A stretch of 64,000 nt of DNA from Amaranthus tricolor. Its lineage: Eukaryota > Streptophyta > Magnoliopsida > Caryophyllales > Amaranthaceae. Location: the NCBI RefSeq assembly GCF_026212465.1, contig NC_080057.1, positions 20,824,606 to 20,888,605 of the forward strand, in the 5' to 3' direction. Shown piece after piece: positions 1 to 10,634 of the stretch (within the stretch, counting starts at the first letter, position 1; each line of letters begins with the position of its first letter). The notes beneath the pieces were generated by a model. It was given only the letters and a program-made list of their open reading frames with translations. It did not search any database and was not told the DNA's origin. Made by a program: the position numbers and the translations under genes.

Positions 1-181
1 TATTATCAAACATCATACCCTCTTGGAACCTCTTCTTCGGTGAAAGTTGTGTCACAAGCCAAAAACCTTCAAGAGTTGTCCCCAAATGTTCATCTAAAGG
101 GGGAACTAGAGCATAAGATGTAGGGACAACGATTGTAGGAATGTTACCTTGGGGGTCTTTTGAAATCCACCTTGTTTTCAT
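1..181 (-). CDS. Unidentified coding edge, runs off the window
   Basis: Read on the minus strand, this stretch is open for 60 codons to the window edge. It starts at an ATG (179-181), although the true start could be an upstream exon: AG dinucleotides that could be acceptors lie just before the ATG and a few bases inside it. The peptide has ordinary protein composition, with segments such as PTSYALVPPLDEHLG and GFWLVTQLSPKKRF. I do not recognise the family. It is either the first exon of a gene that continues beyond the left edge or an internal exon. Nothing in the next 500 bases upstream looks clearly coding. Confidence 0.4.
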   Translation of the reverse strand, partial: MKTRWISKDPQGNIPTIVVPTSYALVPPLDEHLGTTLEGFWLVTQLSPKKRFQEGMMFDN

Positions 182-685
182 CTTTCAACAAGATAACAAA
201 GGACTATACCAGCACAGCACCAAAGGGAACATGTAAAAAGTCATCAATTAAGCATCTTCTCTTCCTATCTTTTCATCAAAAAAAATCATATAAGATCAGC
301 AAGGTCGTATCGCATCGCATCAGCCGCGTTGTCAAGATTTTTAAAAATAATGAACTGAAATTTCTCGCATTGTTAAGGTGTAAAAATAACTGCGTTTTGG
401 CTGTATCAAGGGATATCTTTTGGCTTTGATCGATATTTAGGTGTTACGATAAACGCATCACCGTTCTGTAACCGCATTTTTACTTAATGAATTCAGCCGC
501 CACAGAGATCAAGGACAAAAAAGAAGTTCAACCCACTCAGATATATATTACAAAAGATACACATAATGCTGTATGTAAGAAATTTATGTAGAACATACTT
601 CCATCCATCTTAAAACAAATAGCATCCTTTGAAATTCTTCATTTTGCATCAAACTCAGTAGATGCCTCTTTCTCTGGACAATAAT
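182..685. other. Intergenic, no gene seen
   Basis: AT-rich sequence with only short chance ORFs, such as an 89-codon plus-strand frame at 160-429 that shows no recognisable domain. I see no RNA gene or repeat structure. Confidence 0.4.
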
Positions 686-754
686 TCAATCTATATCATC
701 AGGGATTGTGCTATCTCCACAGCTAAAACCCATTTCAGCACCAAATCTAATCAC
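686..754 (-). CDS. Exon-like fragment, possible terminal exon
   Basis: Minus-strand sequence starting just after a good acceptor (GTTGCTCCAG at the 755 side). It reads VIRFGAEMGFSCGDSTIPDD and then ID and a TGA stop at 688-686. The acceptor, the clean frame and the acidic C-terminus look like a last coding exon. Candidate upstream exons would lie above 755, but none connects convincingly. The family is not recognised. Confidence 0.22.
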   Translation of the reverse strand: MIRFGAEMGFSCGDSTIPDDID

Positions 755-2618
755 CTGGAGCAACATAAATACAAGTCATCAACTTATTTCATACTCTTCT
801 AAAAACACACATTCAAGTTTAAACCGATGATGCTAAAGCCTATCCTAACATCAAAATAAATCTTTAGGTTACAATAACAATGGGGAGGAAACAAGTAACA
901 TTACCAATTATAAGAAGAATAAATTTATGATCAAAACCCAAATAATCCATCATATCAAAGAGCAATGCAACATAATCACACCAAATAACAAACAAATTTA
1001 GTTAATTCCAAAACTTTTAATCTCAAAAACAAAGAGGGAACAAAAATGCTGAAAGATACACCAAAATCCACGTGACATGAAAATGAAGCATCGATCTAAT
1101 TATGTAGGAAACATTCAATTGATAAATGTAGACTCGGTTCTGATTAGGTTGTAATACCTACCATTGAGCAGCACAAAGTTGACGAAAGCATTGGCCAATT
1201 TGCACCGAATAGGACCCAAGGATTAGGCCAATGAATCTAAGAATCCAATCAAGATGATTGGATGCATGAATTTAGTGGACCCTCTAATGGATATTGCATC
1301 AAAATGAAAGGATATAAACCGGTCTACCAATCTTGGATAAAAACTCAGTTGAGTTCACTCACCAAGAAGCTCTTATCTCCACGCACTTAATTAGGACTTT
1401 ACGCACCTTAATCTTCACAGGATCTTGCTATTACCCCCTTTGCTTCACTCACAAAGAAAGAACACAAATTAGGATATAGCAACTTATCAATCCCCTTGAA
1501 AGATAACACCTCTTTCTAGAATTTTAATCTCTTAGAATGTATTTATTAAACATCAAAAGCTGAATTACAAATGATCCTTTGACCTCCTTATAAAAGAGAG
1601 CATATGAGTCGTGCTTGGAAGCCCATGACAACACCAATGTGGCTTTACATTACTATAGCCCTTGTAACCAGCTTACAACAGACTCCTAACAACCTAGAGT
1701 TATTTAAAAAAACTAAAAGACACAACGCAACGCATTTACATGTTATCATCTACACTACTGACTCCTCTTGTACTACTTGTACCAAAGATTAACATGATGC
1801 TACTTCCATCAGAGCGAACCAGTAGCTCTCAACTCACAGAGGTGCATTGAATCAACAGATTGTAAACAATAAATCCTTATAGCACATTGTAAATTCTGAT
1901 CTGTACAGACCAACAGGTCCTACACAGACCCTGCCAAAACTATTGTTGTTACATTGCACCAGCAGTACCCCATCTTAGTCATGCGATCTTAACAAGATTT
2001 CTAATTGAACTAGCTGATGAACAGATCTAATACACAAATGTGCAGCTGCTTGACTGATTAGCTGAGTGCACAGATCACTAGACTGCCACCCAAATATCCA
2101 GTCACAACACTTCTTTTGATTGAAGTATGACCAGAGCCAAGTATACTAGGTTCAGTCCCTCCTAGAAAAGAATTGACCTCAATTCTAAGTCCCCATGAAT
2201 GGGTGTTGACCCAACAATCAAGTCTTGACTATAACTTAACCGCTGCTCTCAGATGACCTGTGCTAGCTGATCTTGTCTCAAGGGTTCCTACCAGCACATC
2301 TGCTCCATATGTGACCAAACTATCAGGTCTTAATTTGACAATGAAATAAGTCTATATATTCATTCTAATCTGCCTTAACTGCACAGCCACTAACAAAGAG
2401 ATAAAAGAACTGAGAATGTCAATAAATCCATTAACATATAGAGAAGCTAACCCCAAATATTGTCAGTAGCTCTTTTAAGCATTCATGTGTTTCACATCTG
2501 GTGTTTTGTACATCCAAAGAAACATAAATTGAATGCCTTCAAATATAGTAAAGAGTTCATGAGCATTTGACAAAGTTCTCTGGGCAACTAAATAGAGAAT
2601 ATATGTTCAAGTCTAATC
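755..2618. other. No gene seen
   Basis: AT-rich sequence without a supportable coding region on either strand. The part from about 1,560 to 2,400 is richer in GC and may be decayed retroelement sequence, but I found no ends or conserved protein motif. It could also be intron if the flanking exon-like pieces belong to one gene. Confidence 0.35.
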
Positions 2619-2776
2619 TCATCCCATAAGCCTTCTAAGGATAAAGGCATTGGCATTCAAAGAATCCCAGTAATCATCCATATTGCACAAAGCCACAATA
2701 TGTTCTCGAGAGGCTTTCCGAGTTCTCACTCTTGCACCGAAATGAATCAATTCAGACGATAATGGATCTCGGTCAT
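2619..2776 (-). CDS. Exon-like fragment, possible terminal exon
   Basis: On the minus strand a candidate acceptor (GCGGTGAG just above 2,776) is followed by 158 nt, open to a TGA at 2,621-2,619. The predicted 51 residues include SSELIHFGARVRTRKASREH and NMDDYWDSLNANAFILRRLM. The composition is protein-like and unlike the random frames around it. I do not recognise the family. It could be the last exon of a minus-strand gene, an alternative terminal exon, or a gene fragment. The incoming phase needs one extra base from an upstream exon that I could not find. Confidence 0.28.
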
Positions 2777-3518
2777 CTCACCGCATACTACAAAATGAGC
2801 TTCACTAGATAAATAACCGTGATATATATTAATTATAAATTACTGGTATGTGACACTATGCCATAGGTCTATCATTTGTGTAACTTTGTTTTAGTTTTTT
2901 ATTTGATTATTATATTAATTTTATTTTTGTCTATAACCGTGATTGACTAAGATTTTAGACCACAAGATTCACCTCTTTCAAGCCTTATCCCCATCACTGA
3001 AGTTCAAGAAAAGAACATATATTCGGGTTTGATGTTTGTATTGCTATAGATATAGCTAGAGAGCTAGCTTTAATTTGTAAAATTACAAATTCAATAAGTC
3101 AGGGTCTATTTCTTATACTCTACAAGATTGTGCCAAATTAAAGTCATCTAACTTCAATATCACCGATAAAAGATCATTTATGTACACCATATTTCTAATG
3201 AGTTTATATACTATCCAATCAAGCTAATTTATTTCCTCAATCATAGAGTGCAAAAAGTATAAAAATCATAAATTACAACTAATTTCAGACATAGAGAGTA
3301 GCAGCTAAATATTCTTCCTAACAATCTTAGTTGGAGGCATAAACTTTATCAGCATAATCAATGTAATAAGAAATCAGTCTAAAACAAACTCATCAGAAAA
3401 GCAATATATAACAAATAGCCATATTTAAAATCATGATAAAACAAAGGTTTCAGCTTACACTTTCTTTGTATAATCAATATATAATTGTATGCAATTGCAT
3501 TCCTTAAACAAGAATACA
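2777..3518. other. Non-coding stretch
   Basis: Strongly AT-rich, with no supportable gene or repeat. Its right end would carry the 3' untranslated region of the minus-strand gene that ends at 3,519. Confidence 0.35.
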
Positions 3519-4394
3519 TCAAAACCCTAATTTTCCACCATTATCATCATCATTCTGAACAGCACTAAACTCATAACTACCATCACCTTGCAAACTCATA
3601 TCATACACATCATCTCCACCATTAGAACTACTTCTAAATTCCCATACTTGTTCTGAGTTCCTTCTTCTATCATAAGAACGACCCTTGCTCTTAGAAGAAG
3701 AGTTCATCTTTCTTCTTCCTTCCTTCAAACCCAACAAATTCTCATCTTTTTTACCACCACCATTATCCAATTTCTTCCCATTTCCATCCTTAAGGCTTCG
3801 ATTAATACTCGATTTTTCACCTTTACCTTCATCAATCTGACCATAAGGCTTAATACTATGAACAACCCCTTTAGGGAAAAACCTAGAAGAAGGCAAATTA
3901 CCATCAGGAGTATGAAAAATCTGAGGCCCATCATTCTCAGACCACAAATCAAAACCACCAGGTTTCTGAAATCGGTCAGCTAAACCATTAAGTTGTTCGT
4001 CAGCAGAAACAGAGAAAAGTGAAGAAGAAGTTTTAAGAGCATCCTTTTGAACAACTTCCCATGGACGTTCAAGATTTGAAACAGCAGCTTTAAGTTCAGC
4101 TCGTTTATGCATTTCGTAGATTTGACGTTCACGAGCTAAACGAGCTTTAAGGAGTTGTTGGGCTTTCCTGGCTTGCATTCTTTTCCATTGCCATTTTGAA
4201 ACGCCTCCTGGGAAGGTTCTAGGACCGCCACCCATACGAATGATGCTGAACGGAGGAAGGTGGTTGTGGATTAAAGAGAGGGAAGAGAGTTTGGGGAGGA
4301 GAGAGAGTGTGGAGATTGCATTAATGGAGGAGAGATAATGGGATGGTTTTGGGTTTGGAGTGGAAAGAGGAAAGTTTGTGGGAAGCATTTGCAT
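3519..4394 (-). CDS. Homolog of the N-terminal region of DEAD-box RNA helicase RH33
   Basis: An intronless 291-codon minus-strand ORF. Residues 1-53 are rich in Ser, Leu and Pro and poor in acidic residues, like an organelle transit peptide. From Met54 comes the block MGGGPRTFPGGVSKWQWKRM, then a basic coiled stretch (ARKAQQLLKARLARERQIYE), ELKAAVSNLERPWEVV, and RFQKPGGFDLWSENDGP with RFFPKGVVHSIKPYG. From memory this matches the region in front of the helicase core of plant RH33-like proteins. No helicase motif (AxxGxGKT, DEAD) follows. The C-terminal third is low-complexity Gly/Ser/Asp/Asn and ends at a TGA. It may be a free-standing paralogue of that domain or a truncated gene. The start could instead be Met54. 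A hAT-like element begins 26 bp upstream of the ATG, so the promoter or leader probably lies in transposon DNA. Family assignment is from memory; function is unknown. Confidence 0.6.
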   Translation of the reverse strand: MQMLPTNFPLSTPNPKPSHYLSSINAISTLSLLPKLSSLSLIHNHLPPFSIIRMGGGPRTFPGGVSKWQWKRMQARKAQQLLKARLARERQIYEMHKRAELKAAVSNLERPWEVVQKDALKTSSSLFSVSADEQLNGLADRFQKPGGFDLWSENDGPQIFHTPDGNLPSSRFFPKGVVHSIKPYGQIDEGKGEKSSINRSLKDGNGKKLDNGGGKKDENLLGLKEGRRKMNSSSKSKGRSYDRRRNSEQVWEFRSSSNGGDDVYDMSLQGDGSYEFSAVQNDDDNGGKLGF

Positions 4395-4419
4395 TTTTCT
4401 GACAAGTATTGTGTGTTTT

Positions 4420-4818
4420 TAGAGCTGTTCAAAACAAACCCGACCCGAAAATCCGACCCGAAAAAATGTAAGTTTTTTAGGTTTACCGAACCGCAATTAC
4501 CCGAACCGATACTTCACTCGAACCGTTTAATAACCGAAAAGGGCAAAATCGAACTCGAACTGCAACCGAATTTTATAACCAACATATAAACCTTAACCGA
4601 TGTTACCCGAACTGAACAGTGATCGACCCGAGTCAAATCCGACCCGAATTATGCACGTAACCGAATGCAACATGACTAAAACCGATTAAGATCGAATTGT
4701 TTTTAACCCGAACTGATACAATCCCGAATCGATTATTAATTGAACTGTTATTAACCCGAACTGATACCAACCCGAACCGATTGTTAATCGAACTGTTATA
4801 AATCCGAATCACAGCTCT
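4420..4818. mobile_element. Short hAT-like non-autonomous element with CCCGAAC repeats
   Basis: The left end reads TAGAGCTGTTCAAAAC and the right end CACAGCTCT, giving an inverted terminal match of about 9 bp (AGAGCTGT). The interior is a dense set of degenerate ACCCGAACCGA units, including a unit of about 48 bp present twice near 4,705-4,800. The same end type and internal repeats occur at 18,489-19,473. No clean 8-bp target duplication was found. It lies directly in front of the minus-strand gene that starts at 4,394. Confidence 0.55.
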
Positions 4819-6259
4819 CCTTGATCCATCATCAACAAATTTGTTTCTTCGTGATACTGTGAAAATTGTGTCCGATAGAAGCAAAAACATTTACGTTAGA
4901 ATATTTAGATCCAATATATGATTGTGAATTGTGAAGCAACAACCATAGTGGTATGACCAATAACAAAGAAAATTATGCTAATGAAAAAAGATTTTGGTCC
5001 ATTTGATAAAGCCAACTAAAAACACCAGAACAGGGTTTCAACAGATGAACAACTTACAAAAACTTGACAGTTGCAACCATTTCAACATAGGAACAATATA
5101 TGAATAACATATGAACAACTTAGAAGGGGCCATTTGATAAAGCTAACCATGAATATCAGCCTTTTTCTATACAAAAACTTACAATTTCAACCCAAACAAG
5201 AAAACAGATGCAAAAATACAGCGACATTTGGAGATTTATAGTTGAAGTTTTGAACAATGAGAACCATGAAGACAAACTATATTAAAGATTACTAATACAA
5301 TGAAAAAATTTAGTCAAAAATATTCAAAATCAATTTACACAAAGAACGAACAAAAAATTCCATGACAAAATTACATGAACAAAAATTACAAAAAATCAAT
5401 TTCCAACATAACCAAATATGCTTAGTTCAGATTTGAATGAATATGCTTGAGATCAATCCTGTATTGAGCAACCAAATATGAACACAAACAGTGCATTGGT
5501 GCATTCTGAAGTCAAACAGCATGTAATCCAGATTGGTTATTCAATTTGATTGTTCAATTCATCAGCATATGAAGAATCGAATTGACAGTTGAACAGTTCA
5601 ACCCAAACTTACAATTTCATGTAGTCTATGATAAACACTGATGATAAAATTGAAGTTATGAACAATGAGAACCATGAAGACAAACTATATTAAAGATTAC
5701 TAATACAATGAAAAAATTTAGTCAAAAATATTCAAAATCAATTTACACAAAGAACGAACAAAAAATTCTATGACAAAATTACATGAACAAAAATTACAAA
5801 AAATCAATTTCCAACATAACCAAATATGCTAAGTTCAGATTTGAATGAATATGCTTGAGATCAATCCTGTGTTGAGCAACCAAATATAAACACAAACTGT
5901 GCATTGGTGCATTCTGAAGTTAAACAGCATGTAATCCAGATTGGTTATTCAATTTGATTGTTCAATTCATCAGCATAGCAAGTACATACAGATTATAAGT
6001 TGCAGCCATTAACTAGTATCAATACATATAGATTATAAGAGCAAGAGTCAGCAGCAGCTCAGCAGGTCTGTGCAGCAACAACAATGTTTTTTCATTACAG
6101 TTCATACAGAAATTGAACTAAACCTTCATACAGAAGAGAATTGAACTAGCAACACAATGAATATAACTAGCAACACAATGAATATAACTAGCAACACAAT
6201 TCATACACAAGAGAATTAAACTAAATATAACTTTCAAAGACAATAGCATCAGCCCTTAC
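4819..6259. other. AT-rich spacer with a tandem duplication
   Basis: No gene is supportable here. The main structure is the 408-bp-period duplication listed separately. Runs of 'aatgaatataactagcaacac' type triplication occur near 6,150-6,200. Confidence 0.4.
5243..5976. repeat. Tandem duplication, two 327-bp copies
   Basis: Copy 1 is about 5,243-5,569 and copy 2 about 5,651-5,976. They are nearly identical by eye, with a few substitutions and one small indel, and an 81-bp spacer separates them. Neither copy has coding potential. Confidence 0.8.
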
Positions 6260-6363
6260 CTTCCTTCACCAAATTTAATCAAGTTCACAGCCCCCTCATC
6301 AATGCCTATGTATACACTCCCTTTCACAAGCATACATGGAAGATCAATCCTATCCGAAAGTAC
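6260..6363 (-). pseudogene. Isolated exon of an EDR1/CTR1-type Raf-like MAPKKK
   Basis: A 104-nt minus-strand exon bounded by a good acceptor (GTACCAG above 6,363) and a consensus donor (GTAAGG below 6,260). It reads LSDRIDLPCMLVKG, then VYIGIDEGAVNLIKFGEG. This matches the conserved block of the EDR1 domain in plant Raf-like kinases (family form roughly LADRVGLPCRLVKG, a variable segment, then a hydrophobic -I-F- stretch). Neither the preceding part of the domain nor the next exon is found within several kb, and no kinase motif is present. It is therefore probably a gene fragment, perhaps carried by a transposon, rather than a working gene. A GC-rich piece at 6,704-6,830 could be its leader exon. 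Confidence 0.5.
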
Positions 6364-6703
6364 CTGGTACAAATTTTATGAAAAGACTATCATCAAAACT
6401 CAGAGCAATTTACTCAAAGCAAAACTCAAAATTCAAAGCAATTTACTCAAAGCAAAACTCATCATCCCTCTCAATCACATCCCTAAAAAATCTATGATAA
6501 AATAAAATTCAGCCCATTACAAAATTAGAACTCAAATGCAAATCAAAGTTAGATCAGAAGGAAGAAGGAGATTTACAGTAGAACTTGGTGCCTAATTCCA
6601 ATTACCAGCTCATTTTGAAAGATAAAGAATGCCAAATTGCTACTAACAGATACAATTGCTACGGTACAGAGAAAAAGAAAAAAAACAAGAACTTCATACC
6701 TAC

Positions 6704-6830
6704 GGTATTACAGGCTGCCGGAGATGAACGTGTTCTACCCGCCGGATTGGAGGAGAACAGATGGTATTGTAAGAGGGCCGCCGGTTTCAGTGAGAGGATA
6801 AAGAAGAGAGAGTTGAGTTAGGGTTTATTT
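6704..6830 (-). promoter_or_regulatory. Leader-like exon without ATG
   Basis: On the minus strand the sequence begins with AAACCCTAACTC and a pyrimidine-rich run, then a GC-rich stretch that lacks any ATG and ends at a donor-like GTAGGTATG (below 6,704). This looks like a 5' untranslated exon of a minus-strand transcript leading toward the EDR1-like exon at 6,260-6,363. The link between them is an inference. Confidence 0.3.
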
Positions 6831-6862
6831 GGGCGGGATTTGGGAATGTGAATGTCTGTTAA

Positions 6863-7914
6863 TAGACCTGATCAAACAACGGGCCGGGCCAACTGCAAAA
6901 AAATCCCATTGTTGCGGGCCGGGCCGGGCCGGGCCAAAGCGCGGGTCGAAAACTTACTGCCCAAACCCGTACTATGCGGGCTTGCGGGCTTATATTTTAT
7001 ATTATTTATACATAATTAAAACACAAATTACAAATAATTGAAATACACAAATACAATTTTTACATATTATACATAATTTAAAACACAAATTAAAAGTCAT
7101 TGAAATAAACAAATACAAAATAATCAAATAAAGAAATGACAAACTCTCATAATTAATAAATTATAAAGGAATGTAAGAAACTGCATTCCAAATAGACAAA
7201 TTCTAACAAATAGACAAATCACAGACAATTTCTAACAGAATGTAAGAAACTGCCATTATAATCGAAATTCTTCAAAACTGCCATTATAATCCCAGACAAC
7301 TTCTTCAAAACAAATTAAGAGAATCAAAAAAAAACTGCCATTATAATCGAAGATTCGAAGTACACTAATTCTTCAAAAACCATACAAATTCAAACTGTCA
7401 AACAAATTCAATCGAGGTACACTAATTCTACTGCCATTTGAATAGATTCGTGGAGATGGAGAAGAAAGTCTTTTGAATATTGAAATAGATAATTTTAAAA
7501 GAAAATACTAAATAGAATTAGTGAATTACCTTGATGAAGATTTTTGATTGAGTTTGAGTCTTTGAGAGTTGAGAGCAGTGAGATGAGAATGAGAGTGAGC
7601 GTGACGGCGTGACTGACTTTGAGAGTGAGAATAGGGTTTAGTGATTTTGAGAGATGAATGAGAATGATACTACTTCTTGGGCCATATTCCATAAGCCCAT
7701 AATCTTTTATTTCTGATTTCTGTCTACTAGTACTAGTGCAACATACCTCCTTTCGGGCCGGGCCAGTCCGCGGACCAAAAGCAAATCCCAAACCCGTCCC
7801 AAAAAATTTGGGCCACTTATTGTATGCCCAAACCCGCCCATCGGGCCATATTTTGGCACCCAAACCCTCACTTTTTCGGGCCGAATCGGGCCGGGCCACC
7901 CATGATCACCTCTA
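6863..7914. mobile_element. hAT-like non-autonomous element with GGGCC subterminal repeats
   Basis: The left end is TAGACCTGATCA; the reverse complement of the right end is TAGAGGTGATCA (10 of 12 identical). Both ends are followed inside by GGGCCGGGCC tandem blocks (6,880-6,990 and 7,750-7,905), a pattern common in plant hAT-type elements. The middle 500 bp is AT-rich and non-coding. I could not see a matching 8-bp target duplication. ORFs predicted in the GC-rich ends are chance products of the repeats. Confidence 0.6.
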
Positions 7915-9059
7915 CAAAATGTGTTTGATGTTTTTCGTTTGGTATGAAAAATCGATCTTTTTGTCTTGAGAGAAGACTTTTGGAACCCATGTGATATGGG
8001 TAAAAATGTCATTTAGCTATCCAAAAGGTGTTTTCTTAAAATTTGTGCAAAATGTTACATAAATATCTACCATTTATAATTGAAACAATAATTGTGCATG
8101 TTTTGTCATACGCCCCTAAGAAATCTTATTTTTTCTGAAATAATTTATCTTTAATGGCTTAAATAATTGAATTAAAGTTATAAAAGCTAAGAATTAAGTA
8201 AAGTTAGTAAAACTAACAACTCAATGTAGAACTGGTTGTATCTTTAATAGCTTAAATAATATTAGTATATAATGTGATAAGGACGTAAACAAGATCATTA
8301 GTTATAAACTTCATATAAAATGAGAATCTTCATATAAAATGAGAATGGCTAAAAGTGTAGATTTGACACTAAAATTTTAAAATCTCAACCATAATCCAAA
8401 ATTATCCATGTCCAAAATTAATTGTATATTCTTTTTATTTACTTGATATGAAAGCACATGAGTGTCATTTTACTATATTTAAGTACAATTGTTAACAAGC
8501 TTAATTTAGACGACCCAAACTTCAAAAATAATAAAGTAACTACTATTTAAAAGAAAAAAATATGGTTTTGGTCACGGTCACGATAACGGTTGCAAAATGA
8601 ATATTACATTCAATACAGATAATTTTAAGGTCAATACAACTTATATTTCGATTGCGATAAACTCAAAAACTTTAACAATTAATATAATTACGATACATTA
8701 ATGCAACCTTGTTTTTACACTATGTTTACAAACCATATTGTAAACCTTACACTATGAAGTTTGAATTTATAAACTAATTTGTTTGATCTCAAACATTAAT
8801 AAATCAAAAGTAAAGATTTCCCCTCAAAACTTGAAACTAAAACAATAACCACAAGTAATCCTTTCTATTTATGGCAACAAACTCCTTGGCGATGAACCTT
8901 AAATTTCTACTCAACAAAATGCTTTACTAGGCCTAAATTCTAGTCCTTACCAAAAATAGGGTCTTAAAAACATAAACACTTCCTTAAGAAGAACCTCTTT
9001 CAACAAGGTCACATTACATTCCTTTCAATTCCTTATACAAAACATACATCAAAATTGAC
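7915..9059. other. AT-rich upstream region of the PMEI-like gene
   Basis: No gene or element is supportable. The final few hundred bases should contain the promoter of the gene at 9,060, but I cannot point to a convincing TATA box. Confidence 0.35.
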
Positions 9060-9662
9060 ATGATCAAAAACATGAAGAGAAACATCTTTCTCATGTCTCT
9101 TATACTTAGTTTGCTAATTACACTTCCTAAATCGACATGCAACGATAATCAAAAAGGAGCTCAATGTATGGAATCGAACAATCCCTTCATCGAAAAGGCG
9201 TGTGCAGGGTCAGTATACAGAGATCATTGTGTGCAAAGTCTAAAATCATTACCTCCAAGTGATACTTGTGACATTAAAACACTAACAATTAATAGTATTA
9301 ACATTACAAAGACTTATGGATTGATTGTTCGTGCTTGGATCAACCAAAAACTCGAGTATTCGAATTTAGATCCTCATGTTAAGTTCGCGTTAAGGGAATG
9401 TTCAAATGAGTATGGTGATGCATTGGAAGATCTGAATAGAAATATTGAGTCATTTAGCATTGCTAAAAGGATTGATCATAGGTTTTTTCATGACCTTAAT
9501 ACATTAATGAGTGGTGCAATTAGTTCTATTATTGCTTGTGAAGATGTTATGAAGGAATTTAAAGGAAAAGATGTAATGGAAGATAGGAACAAAGTGTTTA
9601 AGAAGCATTGTGCTAATGCTTTAAGTGTTATTGTGTTTTGGTCTCATAATCATGATTATTAA
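9060..9662 (+). CDS. Secreted invertase/pectin methylesterase inhibitor-domain protein
   Basis: An intronless ORF of 200 codons, a usual length for the plant invertase/pectin-methylesterase inhibitor family (PMEI domain). Residues 8-27 are a hydrophobic signal peptide (NIFLMSLILSLLITLPKSTC), so the product should be secreted to the cell wall. The PMEI four-helix domain follows. The first conserved cysteine pair is visible (IEKACAGSVYRDHCVQSL, about residues 45-60), and the later pair is LRECSNEYGDALEDL and SIIACEDVM. The ending NALSVIVFW fits the family's last helix. Members inhibit either pectin methylesterase or acid invertase by forming a 1:1 complex. Sequence alone does not tell which, so the target is left open. 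The first ATG gives a complete signal peptide and is preferred. Confidence 0.85.
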   Translation: MIKNMKRNIFLMSLILSLLITLPKSTCNDNQKGAQCMESNNPFIEKACAGSVYRDHCVQSLKSLPPSDTCDIKTLTINSINITKTYGLIVRAWINQKLEYSNLDPHVKFALRECSNEYGDALEDLNRNIESFSIAKRIDHRFFHDLNTLMSGAISSIIACEDVMKEFKGKDVMEDRNKVFKKHCANALSVIVFWSHNHDY

Positions 9663-10292
9663 TTAGCATTAAGCATAATTAATATGAATTGGGTGTTTTT
9701 CTCATTTTTCTTCTATTTTATTTGTAATTTAAGAACCATACAAAAAGATTGTTTTATTTAGGTTTTTTGTTTTGTTGAATTTGTAGGATTTGATTGTTTT
9801 TTCATAGAACAATTTGGTAGAAGAAATCAATGATCATTTAGACTTTTGTTTTAGGAAGCATTGTTATGTGCCTTATAGTCGGAGCTAAGGGTGGCCGGGG
9901 TCTATCATTGCCCCTCAACTTTTGAATTTCTTTTATTATATTAGCTCTAAGGAACTTAATTCTATGAATTTTGATCTCTCGAAAAATTATAGTCTGGTCT
10001 TTTGACCCACCTATTCATTTCTCGTGCATAGATGAGTGAAAAATGACAAAAACTCATTGCTCCCCCTTTAAATTGTTAAAATTTATAGCATATTCCATAA
10101 CATTGTTATCAAAGTTCTGATTTTGATTAATAATTCAACGATTTTAAAAAGTAATTTCATGACTCGATTCTATATTCATGGTCAATTTCAAGTTGAATAC
10201 TGATCTTAATGACGTTGCAGTCCATCATTAGCTTAATCAAGTGAGGTTGAGAAGATTCCTAATTTGACATATAAAAAGCACAAAAGGAATAA
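9663..10292. other. Intergenic
   Basis: 3' region of the PMEI-like gene and AT-rich spacer. A segment near 9,880-9,960 looks like common dispersed plant repeat sequence, but it has no clear ends. Confidence 0.35.
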
Positions 10293-10578
10293 GGGGGTGT
10301 TTCCATGTGGGATTTGAGGGAGGGAATAGGACTTTGTCTCAAAAAAAAGTTTAAGTCTTTGTTTGTGTAAAGGGAATGAAAATAAGAAATGAGACTAAAA
10401 AGTGATAAAAGTCCCCAAGAAAAATGTCTTAGGGGAGGGTGGAGATTTTGATTGAGACTTTTATTTTCATCTTTTCTTCCAACTCTCTCACATGTCGAAC
10501 AAGGGATGAGACTTTTTTTATTTTCAAAGTCTCATCTTAAAGTCTCACAAGTCCTATTCCTTTGTGCCGAACACCCCC
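10293..10578. mobile_element. Tourist-like (PIF/Harbinger) MITE
   Basis: A 286-bp fold-back element. The left end is GGGGGTGTTTCC; the reverse complement of the right end is GGGGGTGTTCGG (9 leading bases identical). It is flanked by TAA on both sides (10,290-10,292 and 10,579-10,581), the target duplication expected for PIF/Harbinger elements. The interior arms repeat 'gggactttgtctc / gagactt' in inverted order. No coding capacity. Confidence 0.75.
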
Positions 10579-10634
10579 TAAGGGTTTTAATCTCATTCAA
10601 CTGTCCGTTGGTGTGGAATATTTTGCGCCAAACT

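Noticed and set aside
6855..7922. 8-bp target duplication around the hAT-like element
   Set aside because: Flanks TCTGTTAA and CAAAATGT do not match. The element is called on its ends and subterminal repeats only.
7495..8012. Overlapping ORFs on both strands with RPDSARKSEG- and GPRTGPAR-like peptides
   Set aside because: They are translations of the GGGCCGGGCC subterminal repeats of the hAT-like element.
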